A stretch of DNA of 18,506 bases from CAYJOG01 sp964371695 [NCBI: uncultured bacterium] (GTDB taxonomy: Bacteria > CAYJOG01): the NCBI GenBank assembly GCA_964371695.1, contig CAYJOG010000008.1, positions 1-18,506 of the forward strand. Direction: 5' to 3'. Position numbers and translations under genes: made by a program. Shown here in pieces: positions 1 through 6,985 of the stretch. The stretch's first letter is position 1; the number at the start of each line of letters is the position of its first letter. The notes beneath the pieces were generated by a model that was given only the letters and a program-made list of their open reading frames with translations, searched no databases and had not been told where the DNA came from.

Positions 1-142
1 CCTCCACCGTCACCGCGCCGTTTTCCTGCCAATACACGGGGCTGTCCTCATAGGCGCGCACACCGGCGGCCCACAACACCAACACCAACGCCGCCGCTGC
101 GGCCCGCCAGCGGCTTGAGTTCGAAGAAAGAAAAAGGAGCAT
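1..142 (-). CDS. secreted protein, N-terminal fragment (runs off the window)
   Basis: Reading leftward from an ATG at 142-140, an open frame runs without a stop to the window edge, giving about 47 residues. It starts MLLFLSSNSSRWRAAAAAL, with a basic stretch, an Ala/Leu/Val-rich core and a possible signal-peptidase site near GVRA/YED, so the product is probably exported. The start is supported by TATACT at 154-149 (minus strand) followed by exactly six bases and the ATG, the leaderless layout seen repeatedly here; there is no Shine-Dalgarno sequence. The mature part visible (YEDSPVYWQENGAVTVE) is too short to name a family. It is transcribed divergently from the small membrane-protein gene that follows. 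Confidence 0.6.
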   Translation of the reverse strand, partial: MLLFLSSNSSRWRAAAAALVLVLWAAGVRAYEDSPVYWQENGAVTVE

Positions 143-148
143 GGCGGA

Positions 149-154
149 AGTATA
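149..154 (-). promoter_or_regulatory. -10 box of the leftward secreted-protein gene (leaderless type)
   Basis: TATACT on the minus strand followed by TCCGCC and the ATG at 142. A 6-nt gap between the -10 box and the start codon leaves no room for a leader, so the transcript would begin at or next to the ATG. The same 12 bases (TATACTTCCGCC) recur upstream of the minus-strand gene ending at 6853. Confidence 0.6.
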
Positions 155-162
155 GAACCCTC

Positions 163-187
163 TCAAAAGTCCAGGACGGACTTTTGA
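163..187. repeat. perfect dyad TCAAAAGTC-N7-GACTTTTGA, possible operator
   Basis: Two 9-base arms separated by seven bases (12-base arms if extended to 161-189). It lies between two divergent genes, 8 bp upstream of the minus-strand -10 box. A dyad with identical arms and identical 7-base spacing occurs at 15917-15941, again between divergent genes. It could be a regulator binding site or a dispersed hairpin; there is no U-tract to make it a terminator. Confidence 0.5.
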
Positions 188-239
188 GATGAATACATGC
201 TTTTGCAAGGAGGGCTCAAGCAGGCGGATAATGCGGGTT

Positions 240-536
240 GTGGAAATCCTCAAGGAACTTCTGGCGCTGCCCTTTGTCAACTATGCCCTGATGTCGGTGG
301 CCTGTTTCGCCCTGGGGGGCGGACTGGCCTGGGTGGCGGCGGTGTTGTTGCAGGCGGTGCGCAAACGGCTGGTGCGCTACGGCAAAAACAATCTGCAGGG
401 GGCCATGAACCTGCCCGGCGTGGCGCCGCTGGCGGCGGGGGCAGGTGTGGCGGGGGTCTGCGCCGGGGGGCTTCTCGCCGCCACGCTGGTGTATGTGTTT
501 TTGTTTGCCACCCACCTCAAGTCGCCGTTTGGTTAA
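240..536 (+). CDS. small two-helix membrane protein
   Basis: Unrecognised protein of about 98 residues. Two hydrophobic segments are visible: one around NYALMSVACFALGGGLAWVA and a longer Gly/Ala-rich one around LAAGAGVAGVCAGG through ATLVYVFLF. A basic, polar loop (VRKRLVRYGKNNLQ) sits between them, so an inner-membrane hairpin is likely. The start is uncertain. GTG at 240 lies 7 nt after GATAAT (227-232), fitting a leaderless transcript; ATG at 231 would add three residues and overlaps that box; ATG at 189 is in the same frame but falls inside the dyad. The SD-like AGGAGGG at 208-214 is too far from any of these starts. It precedes hemC by about 95 bp and is probably a separate unit. Confidence 0.55.
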   Translation: MEILKELLALPFVNYALMSVACFALGGGLAWVAAVLLQAVRKRLVRYGKNNLQGAMNLPGVAPLAAGAGVAGVCAGGLLAATLVYVFLFATHLKSPFG

Positions 537-601
537 ACCATTTAGATTCACCCCCCTTATAATCACGCCCCTTCGCTGCCGGGCACGGGTTTGGGCGGCG
601 T

Positions 602-607
602 TATAAT
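602..607 (+). promoter_or_regulatory. hemC -10 box (with a second TATAAT at 558-563)
   Basis: A perfect TATAAT lies 25 bp before the hemC ATG, which would give a leader of roughly 20 nt containing a weak SD (GAAAGG). A second perfect TATAAT sits 44 bp upstream at 558-563, so tandem promoters are possible. No convincing TTGACA -35 element was seen for either. Confidence 0.45.
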
Positions 608-632
608 CCCTCACCACCGAAAGGCCAGCCTC

Positions 633-1604
633 ATGACACTTCGCATCGCCACGCGGCAAAGCCCGCTCGCCCTGGCCCAGTGCGCACTGGTTCAGGACGC
701 ATTGAAAAAACATCACCCTGGCCTGACGCTGGAAGTTGTCCCCATGGACAGCGCCGCCGACGAGGCCGCCGGGGCGCGCATCGCCAGCTTTGGTCAGGAG
801 GGTGTGTTTGTGAAGGCGCTGGAAGAAGCCCTGCTCGGCGGCAAGGCCGACATCGCCGTACACAGCCTGAAGGACGTGCCCACCACGCTGGACGCCGCCC
901 TGATGCTGGGGGCCTATCTGGAAGGCGAAGACCCCCGCGACGCGCTGGTGGCCAAAGACCCCGCCGCCATTCTCAATAACCCCCAGGGCAAACGCATCGG
1001 CACCAGCAGCCTGCGCCGCAAGGCTTTTCTGGGCCGGGCTCTGCCAGGGCTGGTGGTGGAAGACCTGCGGGGCAACCTGAACACGCGCCTGGAAAAAGCC
1101 CTGAGCGGCGAGTTGGACGGCGTGGTGGTGGCCCTGGCAGGCCTCAAACGCCTGGGGCGCGCGGACGTGCCCCATCACGTGTTTTCAGAAACCGAACTGC
1201 CCCCGGCGGTGGGTCAGGGGGTGATTGCCGTGCAGTGCCGCACGAACGACGCCAAAACTCTGGCCCTGCTGGCGCCCCTCAATCACCTGCCCACGGCGCA
1301 GAAGTCCCGCGCCGCCCGCGAGTTTCTGCGGGACATTCAGGGGGGCTGTCTGGTGCCCGCCGGTGTGCGGGCCTCTTTTGTGGAAGACGGCCTGGACCTG
1401 CTGCTGGAAGCCTGGGTGTCCTCGCCAGAGGGCGACCTGCTGGCCCACGGCAGCCACGCCCAGCGCAAAGAAGCCCCCGAGGCCATCGGCAGCATTCTGG
1501 CGAGCCGCCTGTGGCAACACGGCGCACGGCAAATCATCAACCGCCTGCGCGGCGTGGAAGACAACCCCGACGAAGGAGACAGCGCGATTGAACCGTCGGG
1601 TTAA
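633..1604 (+). CDS. hemC: porphobilinogen deaminase (hydroxymethylbilane synthase)
   Basis: Cytoplasmic enzyme of tetrapyrrole synthesis that joins four porphobilinogens into the linear tetrapyrrole hydroxymethylbilane, the substrate of HemD. The protein has 323 residues, slightly above the usual ~310. Family hallmarks are in order: RIATRQSPLALAQ at the N-terminus, AVHSLKDVPT (residues 75-84) containing the catalytic Asp81, GTSSLRRK (123-130), RGNLNTRL (146-153), and IQGGCLVPAG (235-244) in which Cys239 should carry the dipyrromethane cofactor. The start at 633 is chosen because the protein begins directly with the conserved first strand; an in-frame ATG at 591 would add 14 unrelated residues spanning the promoter. 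HemD is encoded about 7 kb downstream as a CobA-HemD fusion, so the usual hemC-hemD operon is split. Confidence 0.97.
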   Translation: MTLRIATRQSPLALAQCALVQDALKKHHPGLTLEVVPMDSAADEAAGARIASFGQEGVFVKALEEALLGGKADIAVHSLKDVPTTLDAALMLGAYLEGEDPRDALVAKDPAAILNNPQGKRIGTSSLRRKAFLGRALPGLVVEDLRGNLNTRLEKALSGELDGVVVALAGLKRLGRADVPHHVFSETELPPAVGQGVIAVQCRTNDAKTLALLAPLNHLPTAQKSRAAREFLRDIQGGCLVPAGVRASFVEDGLDLLLEAWVSSPEGDLLAHGSHAQRKEAPEAIGSILASRLWQHGARQIINRLRGVEDNPDEGDSAIEPSG

Positions 1605-1935
1605 TACAAAATTTATTTCAAGACAACAACGGCTTGGGTGTGCAGCACAAGGAACGCGCTTGGCTTACATTGGGTTTGCCGGTTTCGTCCATGAAACCTT
1701 GCAAACAACGCCGCACGCTTCAGCCCAACCCATAAAAAACGGCTGGCTTGCGAGGTTTTCGGATTTAAAGCACGCTTTTTGGCAAGACCCTGCTTCGCTG
1801 AAGCGGCGGCGGGAACGGCCGCTATCGCCTTTGCTCGGCCAGATGCCCCAATGGGCATCTGGAAAGATTCCTCGCAAACTCCTGGCCTCTGGCGCCAGAT
1901 TCTGCCAAGAGGCTCTTGGAAATGCGCCAGGGTTT
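1605..1935. other. repeat-rich intergenic gap between hemC and the Cache-like gene
   Basis: No convincing gene lies here, although long open frames cross it on both strands. Its right part holds a minus-orientation copy of a dispersed 61-bp repeat (1820-1880), an internal palindrome CTGGCGCCAG at 1889-1898, and the hairpin CCAAGA-GGC-TCTTGG at 1905-1919. The left part (1610-1820) shows no recognised feature. The open minus-strand frame through it looks like a translated repeat rather than a protein. Confidence 0.5.
1820..1880 (-). repeat. dispersed 61-bp repeat with internal hairpin, copy 1
   Basis: The reverse complement of this stretch matches 5294-5354 at 60 of 61 positions. Its core is a hairpin with 10-base arms CCAGATGCCC / GGGCATCTGG and a 4-base loop (1839-1862). 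Such conservation outside coding sequence indicates a dispersed repeat family. The copy overlaps an in-frame ATG (1843) of the next gene, so that ATG is suspect. Confidence 0.8.
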
Positions 1936-3207
1936 TTGCGGCTGGCCCTGCTGGCATGGGCGTGCCTTTTCGCGCCCCGCCCCGCCCTGGCGGCCAAAAC
2001 ACTGCGCGCCCCCAGTGGCAAGGTGCTGGCGGACGTGCTCTTGAAGGGCATCCGCGGCAGCACGGTGGATTTCCCCGGCACACTCTGCGCCAACCGCTCC
2101 GCCAACGCCGAGGTGGCCAAGGTCAGCTTCAAGCAGGTGCGGCTCATCAAGCAGTCCAAACCCCAAAAACGCGACGGCATGACGCTGCTGCCGGTGCGGC
2201 TGAAACTGCAAGGCTCCTGCGCTGCCTGGGTGGCGGGCAGCACCCACAAAACCCAGGGGCGGTTTGAGGTGGTGGGCGATTTTGACCTGCTGCCGCAAAA
2301 AGGCGGCAAGTGGAAGGTGGAACTGCGGCGGTGGCATCCGGTGACGCTCAAGGTGAAGGCGCTGGGCAAACCGCCTGCTAAAAAACCGGCCAGAAAACCG
2401 GCGGCCAAAAACAAACCGGCGCTTTCGCCCAGCAAAAAGGCGGTGAAAAAACCGGCCCTCTCTGATGCCCAGCGTCTGGCCCGCGCCACGCAGGACGCCC
2501 TGCTGCTGGCGGCCACCCGCGGCCTGCTGCAAAAAGTGCATGACGAACAGGAAGCCCTGCTGCGGCTGGCGATCGCCACGGTGTCGGACTACACCTTTCG
2601 CCAGACCCTTTCGGCCAAAAACGAGGCCACCCTGCCCATCGCGGCGCGGGAGTTCGCCTTTCGGCTGAACACCGATCACGTGGTGATCATGGACGACCGG
2701 GCGCGGGTGCTGGCCCATGTCACCACCAACCGCAGCAAGTCGGGCGAGGAGCGCTTCGCCAAAGGCAAATACAAAAAGGGCAAGCGCCTGCCGGTGCATT
2801 ACAAACTGGCCCAGCAGGCCATAGACACCCAGCAGGCTTTCAAGACCCTCAGCCTGGGGCCGGGCCGTGAAATGAAAGCCGCCGTGATTGTGGCGGTGCC
2901 GGGGCCGGTGAGTTATGGCGCGCTCATGTTGCAGAACAAGATTGGCCAAGACGTGGCCCGGTCGCTCAAGGGCGTGTTCATGGTGCATTTTGTGCTGGCC
3001 AAAGACAAAATCCTGCTCAGCAGCACCCTGGCCAAAAACGACCGCACGGCATTGCAGGCGTTGTGGAAAAAAAGCCTGCGCACAAGCATGGCGCGCGCCC
3101 AGCGCGAGGCCCACACCCTGCGGCTGAATGGCCGCCTGTGGCGGGCGCGTTACATTGGCCTGGGCGAGGGCTTCGCCGCCCTGGCGCTGTCGCCGCTGGC
3201 GAAGTAG
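1936..3207 (+). CDS. secreted protein with double-Cache-like sensor domain
   Basis: About 423 residues from TTG 1936. It starts with a compact signal peptide (LRLALLAWACLFAPRPALAA), followed by a beta-rich segment of about 115 residues. A Lys/Ala/Pro linker (about residues 138-174, repeated KKPA-type motifs) leads to a C-terminal region of about 250 residues. That region contains LAIATVSDYTFRQTLSAKNE, FAFRLNTDHVVIMDDRARVL and GALMLQNKIGQ, which resemble the periplasmic double-Cache (dCache_3-type) sensor domains of membrane-bound cyclases and kinases. No transmembrane anchor or output domain follows, so it would be a free periplasmic ligand-binding module; this is inference from pattern only. 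The start is uncertain: ATG 1843 is in frame but lies in a dispersed repeat, and the frame stays open back into hemC. A 53-residue ORF follows 5 nt after the stop. Confidence 0.6.
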   Translation: MRLALLAWACLFAPRPALAAKTLRAPSGKVLADVLLKGIRGSTVDFPGTLCANRSANAEVAKVSFKQVRLIKQSKPQKRDGMTLLPVRLKLQGSCAAWVAGSTHKTQGRFEVVGDFDLLPQKGGKWKVELRRWHPVTLKVKALGKPPAKKPARKPAAKNKPALSPSKKAVKKPALSDAQRLARATQDALLLAATRGLLQKVHDEQEALLRLAIATVSDYTFRQTLSAKNEATLPIAAREFAFRLNTDHVVIMDDRARVLAHVTTNRSKSGEERFAKGKYKKGKRLPVHYKLAQQAIDTQQAFKTLSLGPGREMKAAVIVAVPGPVSYGALMLQNKIGQDVARSLKGVFMVHFVLAKDKILLSSTLAKNDRTALQALWKKSLRTSMARAQREAHTLRLNGRLWRARYIGLGEGFAALALSPLAK

Positions 3208-3212
3208 AAAGC

Positions 3213-3374
3213 ATGGCGACGGCGGAAAGTTATCTGGCGCTGATGGACCGGCTGGAACGTGCGGAGTTTGTCCAGGCGGTGCGTCAGGGTCTGGAAGATG
3301 AACAGAACGGCCGCTTGCTGGATGCCCGGCAGTCCCTGGCCGCCCTTCGGGAGAAGCTTGCCGTTTCGGGTTGA
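3213..3374 (+). CDS. small 53-residue protein, unrecognised
   Basis: ATG at 3213 begins 5 nt after the stop of the Cache-like gene, so the two are probably co-transcribed. The product is helical and highly charged: MATAESYLALMDRLERAEFV then QAVRQGLEDEQNGRLLDARQ. The stretch VRQGLEDEQNGRLLDARQSL is loosely like the C-terminal tail of Phd/RelB-type antitoxins, but no toxin gene is adjacent and the DNA-binding part is missing. The stop codon lies at the edge of a repeat shared with 6951-6990. A remnant or a genuine small protein are both possible. Confidence 0.4.
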   Translation: MATAESYLALMDRLERAEFVQAVRQGLEDEQNGRLLDARQSLAALREKLAVSG

Positions 3375-3409
3375 GAAAGGCTCAGGAGGGACTTTTTCAA
3401 CACCCCGTC
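3371..3409 (+). repeat. dispersed repeat TTGAGAAA..GGAGGGACTTTTTCAA, copy 1
   Basis: Similar in order and spacing to 6951-6990: TTGAGAAA, a short variable GC-rich part, GGAGGG, (A/-)CTTTTTCAA or CTTTTCCAA, then (C/T)ACCC. No function can be assigned; it lies in the gap between the 53-residue ORF and the GH84 gene. Confidence 0.45.
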
Positions 3410-3502
3410 AAACACCATCCCAAAAAGACCTTCGAGACGAGTTCTGGTCAGTCGCCCCGCCCACCCTGCTAATATGGTCATCCCCGATTTGGGGACCACC
3501 AT

Positions 3503-3535
3503 CATGATCTGTTTCATCCACAGGAGCGCCCCATG
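3503..3535 (+). CDS. possible 10-codon upstream ORF overlapping the GH84 start
   Basis: ATG at 3503 opens the frame MICFIHRSAP and its TGA (3533-3535 region) overlaps the GH84 start as ATGA. It lies downstream of a TAATAT -10-like box (3471-3476) and the small hairpin CCCC-GATTT-GGGG. This geometry could give translational coupling, but a ten-codon frame can easily occur by chance. Confidence 0.2.
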
Positions 3536-5128
3536 AACCGGCTGAAGGCAGCCGAGGGCGTGGACATGGCCGTGCTGGACAAGGCCATTGCCCAGTTGGG
3601 GCTGCTTTATCCCGACGGTGTGGACCTGCCCGCGCTGGAGCTGGTGATCTCTGAAAAACTCGCGCCCGAAGAATATCTGGCCCAGGAAAACACCCGTGGC
3701 TGGACGCTGGTGGGGGGCAGCCCTTCGGCCCTGCGTCAGGCGGTGCTGCGGGTGGCGCGGCGGTCCAAGGCGGGTTTGGAGCCTTTTCCCCTGCCCGAAG
3801 TGCCCGCCGATCAGTTGGCGGTGCGCGGCGTGGTGGAGGGGTTCTATGGCCCCCTGTGGCAAAGCGAAGACCGCCAAGCCGTGATGCGCACGGTGGCCCG
3901 TTTTGGCGGCACCCACTATCTCTATGGCCCCAAGGCAGACAAATCCCTGCGTGAGCACTGGCGCGAGCCGTTCAAACCGGCAGCGCTGGAGGCGATTCTC
4001 ACCGATGCGCGCCACGCCACCCTGCTGGGGCTGGTGTTTGGCGTGGGCATTTCGCCGGGCCTGGACGTGGTGTATGACGACCCCGCAGAGCAGGAACGGC
4101 TGGTGGAGAAACTCCTGCCCCTGTTGCAGGCGGGTTACACCACCGTGGGGGTTTTTCTGGACGATCTGGACCCCAGCCGCAACGGAGCCTATGACCGCAA
4201 CCAGTTCGAGAATCTTTCCCACGCCCAGGCGTTTTTTCTGGGTGGTGTGTTGCGGCACCTGAGGGGGCGCAACTGGCACGGTCAACTGGTGGTGTGTCCC
4301 ACCCGTTATCACGGCAACCCCCGGCACAATCAATACACCACCGGTTTTGGGGCACATGTGCCCGCCGAGGTGGTGCGGTTGTGGACGGGGCCGAAAATCT
4401 GTTCCAGCCACATCGGCATCCGCCACACCCAGGCCGCCGCGCAGGCCATGAACGGCCCCCTGCTGTATTGGGACAACTACCCCGTGAACGACGCCAGCAT
4501 GGTGGACGACCCCCACCTTGGCCCCCTGCAAAACCGCTCGCCCTATCTGGGGCGTTATTGCCTGGGGGCGTTGTATAACCCGGCGGTGCAGGCCCACAGC
4601 GGCCGCATTGCGCTCGGAACCTGCATGAACTACGCCCATGGCCCGCACCTTTACACACCCGAAGAAAGCTGGGAGTGGGCCGTGTGCCTGGAGGCGGGGC
4701 CGGAGTGGCTGGAGCCGTTGCGCCTGCTGCGGGCCTATTCGGGCCGTTCGCCGTGGCAAAAAGAAATCAGCCCCGACATGGCCCGCCACGCCGACATTGT
4801 GGGGCGTTATGGCGTGCAGGCCGAAAGCGCCACGTTGTGGCACCTGGAATCGTTCCGTCAGGACGCTCACACGGTGCTGCGGTTTTTCGACCACCACAAG
4901 GCCCACCCCATTGCCAAAGACCTGGCCCCGTGGGTCAAGCGTCTGGGTCTGTTCGAGCGCGCCGCCCACGAATTGTTGGACGCCCTGGCGGGCCACCGAC
5001 TGGCTCGGAACATGGAGGTGGTGATGGCGCACCTGATGCAGGCGAATCGCGCCCCCGCCAACACCTGCTCCAACCACCTGCTCACCGCCACACAAAACCT
5101 GCTGCGCCAGATGACCGAATTGCCGTAG
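3533..5128 (+). CDS. GH84-family beta-N-acetylglucosaminidase
   Basis: A 531-residue glycoside hydrolase of family 84, which removes beta-linked N-acetylglucosamine by substrate-assisted catalysis. Motifs in order: VVEGFYGPLW (100-109), YLYGPKAD (129-136), VGVFLDDLD (205-213) with the Asp210-Asp211 pair expected to be catalytic, and LYWDNYPVND (311-320) for substrate binding. A degenerate N-terminal part (1-95, ending GWTLVGGSPSALRQA) resembles the small domain that precedes the barrel in this family. There is no signal peptide or membrane segment, so it appears cytoplasmic, unlike many bacterial GH84 enzymes, which are secreted or membrane-attached. That points to intracellular GlcNAc-conjugate or muropeptide turnover, or a protein substrate; the sequence cannot decide. 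The start at 3533 has AGGAG at 3522-3526. It converges on the Ig-like protein gene. Confidence 0.88.
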   Translation: MNRLKAAEGVDMAVLDKAIAQLGLLYPDGVDLPALELVISEKLAPEEYLAQENTRGWTLVGGSPSALRQAVLRVARRSKAGLEPFPLPEVPADQLAVRGVVEGFYGPLWQSEDRQAVMRTVARFGGTHYLYGPKADKSLREHWREPFKPAALEAILTDARHATLLGLVFGVGISPGLDVVYDDPAEQERLVEKLLPLLQAGYTTVGVFLDDLDPSRNGAYDRNQFENLSHAQAFFLGGVLRHLRGRNWHGQLVVCPTRYHGNPRHNQYTTGFGAHVPAEVVRLWTGPKICSSHIGIRHTQAAAQAMNGPLLYWDNYPVNDASMVDDPHLGPLQNRSPYLGRYCLGALYNPAVQAHSGRIALGTCMNYAHGPHLYTPEESWEWAVCLEAGPEWLEPLRLLRAYSGRSPWQKEISPDMARHADIVGRYGVQAESATLWHLESFRQDAHTVLRFFDHHKAHPIAKDLAPWVKRLGLFERAAHELLDALAGHRLARNMEVVMAHLMQANRAPANTCSNHLLTATQNLLRQMTELP

Positions 5129-5184
5129 CCGCACAGAAAAAATGGGCGTGTTTCTGGGTGTGCGAGCATTCCTGCCTGTTTTTT

Positions 5185-5250
5185 GGAGTAGGCGCGACGC
5201 CCTCGTCGCGCCACAATCACCTTGGAGTAGGCGCGGTGTCCCCACCGCGC
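5185..5250 (+). repeat. two tandem GGAGTAGGCGCG hairpin repeats
   Basis: Copies at 5185-5212 (stem GGCGCGACG / CGTCGCGCC) and 5224-5250 (stem GCGCGGTG / CACCGCGC) share the leader GGAGTAG followed by a GC-rich hairpin whose stem sequence varies. An inverted partner ends the same gap at 5353-5370. The family also occurs at 12934-12994 and 16784-16871. Confidence 0.8.
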
Positions 5251-5293
5251 ACAGACCAAAAGAAAATCAGGGGTGTTTGCCATTTGCGGCGGT

Positions 5294-5354
5294 AGTTTGC
5301 GAGGAGTCTTTCCAGATGCCCATTGGGGCATCTGGCCGAGCAAAGGCGATAGCG
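5294..5354 (+). repeat. dispersed 61-bp repeat with internal hairpin, copy 2
   Basis: Matches the reverse complement of 1820-1880 with one mismatch. It contains the CCAGATGCCC / GGGCATCTGG hairpin at 5312-5335. It abuts the inverted GAGTAG-family copy at 5353-5370 and so lies inside the inverted pair at this locus. Confidence 0.8.
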
Positions 5355-5370
5355 ACACCGCGCCTACTCC
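5353..5370 (-). repeat. inverted GAGTAG-family copy (partner of 5224-5250)
   Basis: The reverse complement reads GGAGTAGGCGCGGTGTCG, matching the first 16 bases of the copy at 5224. Together they form an inverted pair enclosing about 100 bp between two convergent genes. Confidence 0.75.
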
Positions 5371-5392
5371 TTTTGGTCGGGAAGGCGGGCCC

Positions 5393-6853
5393 TCAGTTGT
5401 TCGATATCGTCAGCGTTTGCGTGGCGCCATTGGCGTAGTTGATGGTGAGCGAGGTGCCCACAATCGTGAAGGTGGCCAGTGTGGCCCCCGTGCTGGCGAA
5501 CTTCAGGGTGCCGCTGCTGTTGCCGTCGCTGCTCACGGTGTAGGTGCCCGTGAGCGCCGGTGTGCTGCTGGTGGCGCTGATTTCAAAGTTCACCGTACCC
5601 GCATAGGCGATGGTGGTCTGTTGGTTGGCCGTCACCGCCGTGCCCGAAAGCGACGAGGGGTTGCGGAAGGTAAGTGTGCCGCTGTTTGTCGAACTGTGGG
5701 CCGAGCCATCTGCAATGGTGAGCGTGCCCAGGGCCTCTCCCTGGCCGCTGGCATAAAAATAAGCGCCGCTCGCGCCGTTGAGCGTGAAGGGACCGGAAAA
5801 GGGAGACGTGTCGCCGGGCGGCGTGCCCGCCAGCGTAACGGTGAACCGCCCCTGCGAGGTCATGACAAACTGGTTGGTGGCCAGCGTGAGCGCGCCGTTG
5901 AACAGGCCCGTCACCACAAAATCACCTGAGGTGAAAACCACCGACATGCTGATGGCGGGGCTGGTGAGTCCGCCGGTGGTGGTCATGGTTCCCTGATAGG
6001 TGATCGTGCCCGAACCCATCTGGCATTCGTTGCCCGTGGGGGTGGAAACCGTCACCGAGCCGGACACCGTGTGGTTGCCCGGTGAATCACCATGAAAGAC
6101 GATGCTGCCGGTGTATTGGCAGCCGCCCTGCTGTGTGTTGTTGACGGTCACGGTGCGGTCCTGGCCGGTGAGGGGCAGGGCGGCGGCGGCCCGCGAGGTG
6201 TTGGCCGTGCTGGCGGCGGTGGAATACAGCCCCAGCACCTCGCCATAAATCGAGGCCACATCGCTGGCGGTGCGGGTGTTCTCCCGCGCCATTTCCACAG
6301 GATTCCTGGCCGAGGACACGTTGAAAACCAGGATGTTGGACGTGATGCTGCCGCTGGTGGCGGTGACGTTGGGGCTGGGGCTGGATTCCTGCACCCCCGT
6401 GGCCAGGCCGGTGGCGCTGATGGAGACGTTGGACACCGGTGTCCACGACACTGTGCTGGTGCAGTCCTGCGTGCTCTGGTTGCTGAAGGTGCAGGTGGCG
6501 GTGAGCTGCTGGGTCTGGCCGATGTAAAGGTTGGCGCTGGTGGGGGACACGGCGATGCTGCTGAGCGTGGGGCCGCACTGCGCGCCGGAAAACTGTCCCT
6601 GGGCAATGGCCAGCAGTTTCCACACGTCCCCCACATTGGGAGACCCCCCCGATCCGTCAAAATCACACAGGCCGCCCGCGCAGATTCCGTCTTGTCCCGA
6701 CACCACGATGTCCGCCAGGGCGCGCACGTCGTCTTCGGTGGACTCGGTGCTGCTGCCCGCGCCATCCAGGTTACAGGTGAGGGCCTGCGCCCCCTGCACT
6801 GTCACCAGAAAAGAAACCAGCATTGCCCAAAGAACCATCCGTGACTTCGACAT
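5393..6853 (-). CDS. secreted dockerin-like / Ig-like (Big_2) domain protein
   Basis: A 486-residue exported protein. Residues 1-25 form a signal peptide (MVLWAMLVSFLVTVQGAQA). Residues 27-86 hold two similar Asp/Gly-rich loops, CNLDGAGSSTESTEDDVRAL and CDFDGSGGSPNVGDVWKLL, each followed by a helix; this duplicated EF-hand-like pattern is typical of dockerin type I calcium-binding domains. Residues 96-180 (LSSIAVSPTSANLYIGQTQQ onward) match bacterial Ig-like group 2 domains. The remainder (about 180-486) is Ser/Thr/Gly-rich with many short beta-type segments and no family I can name. A surface or secreted structural or adhesive role is inferred. The start is supported by SD GAGGTG (minus, 6866-6861) 7 nt before the ATG. 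The dockerin-like module here is N-terminal. Confidence 0.85.
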   Translation of the reverse strand: MSKSRMVLWAMLVSFLVTVQGAQALTCNLDGAGSSTESTEDDVRALADIVVSGQDGICAGGLCDFDGSGGSPNVGDVWKLLAIAQGQFSGAQCGPTLSSIAVSPTSANLYIGQTQQLTATCTFSNQSTQDCTSTVSWTPVSNVSISATGLATGVQESSPSPNVTATSGSITSNILVFNVSSARNPVEMARENTRTASDVASIYGEVLGLYSTAASTANTSRAAAALPLTGQDRTVTVNNTQQGGCQYTGSIVFHGDSPGNHTVSGSVTVSTPTGNECQMGSGTITYQGTMTTTGGLTSPAISMSVVFTSGDFVVTGLFNGALTLATNQFVMTSQGRFTVTLAGTPPGDTSPFSGPFTLNGASGAYFYASGQGEALGTLTIADGSAHSSTNSGTLTFRNPSSLSGTAVTANQQTTIAYAGTVNFEISATSSTPALTGTYTVSSDGNSSGTLKFASTGATLATFTIVGTSLTINYANGATQTLTISNN

Positions 6854-6874
6854 AACCGTTCACCTCGTGGCGGA

Positions 6875-6880
6875 AGTATA
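6875..6880 (-). promoter_or_regulatory. -10 box of the Ig-like protein gene
   Basis: TATACT on the minus strand followed by TCCGCC, as at 154-149, but here followed by a 15-nt leader carrying the SD GAGGTG rather than directly by the start codon. The two promoters give a natural comparison of leadered and leaderless output from the same core. Confidence 0.5.
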
Positions 6881-6985
6881 AGCGCCTGCTTCAGAATTTT
6901 GTTGCAGAGCCTGTTTTAAACACAGCGACATAAAAAATGCCGCATCCTTGAGAAACAGGCCGATGGGGAGGGAGGGCTTTTCCAA

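Noticed and set aside
216-1178. Long minus-strand open frame over hemC
   Set aside because: It is the antisense shadow of hemC caused by high GC at third positions; composition is His/Gln/Gly-rich without any family motif.
1225-1935. Upstream part of the Cache-like frame (start at 1225)
   Set aside because: It overlaps hemC in another frame and then crosses repeats; the signal peptide begins at 1936.
1613-2083. 156-codon minus-strand frame downstream of hemC, considered as a mobile-element remnant
   Set aside because: It contains the dispersed 61-bp repeat, but no transposase motif, terminal repeats or target duplication could be seen.
3284-5245. 653-codon minus-strand open frame opposite the GH84 gene
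   Set aside because: It mirrors the GH84 gene, whose catalytic motifs are unambiguous, and extends into hairpin repeats; its His/Gln/Gly-rich composition is typical of an antisense frame.
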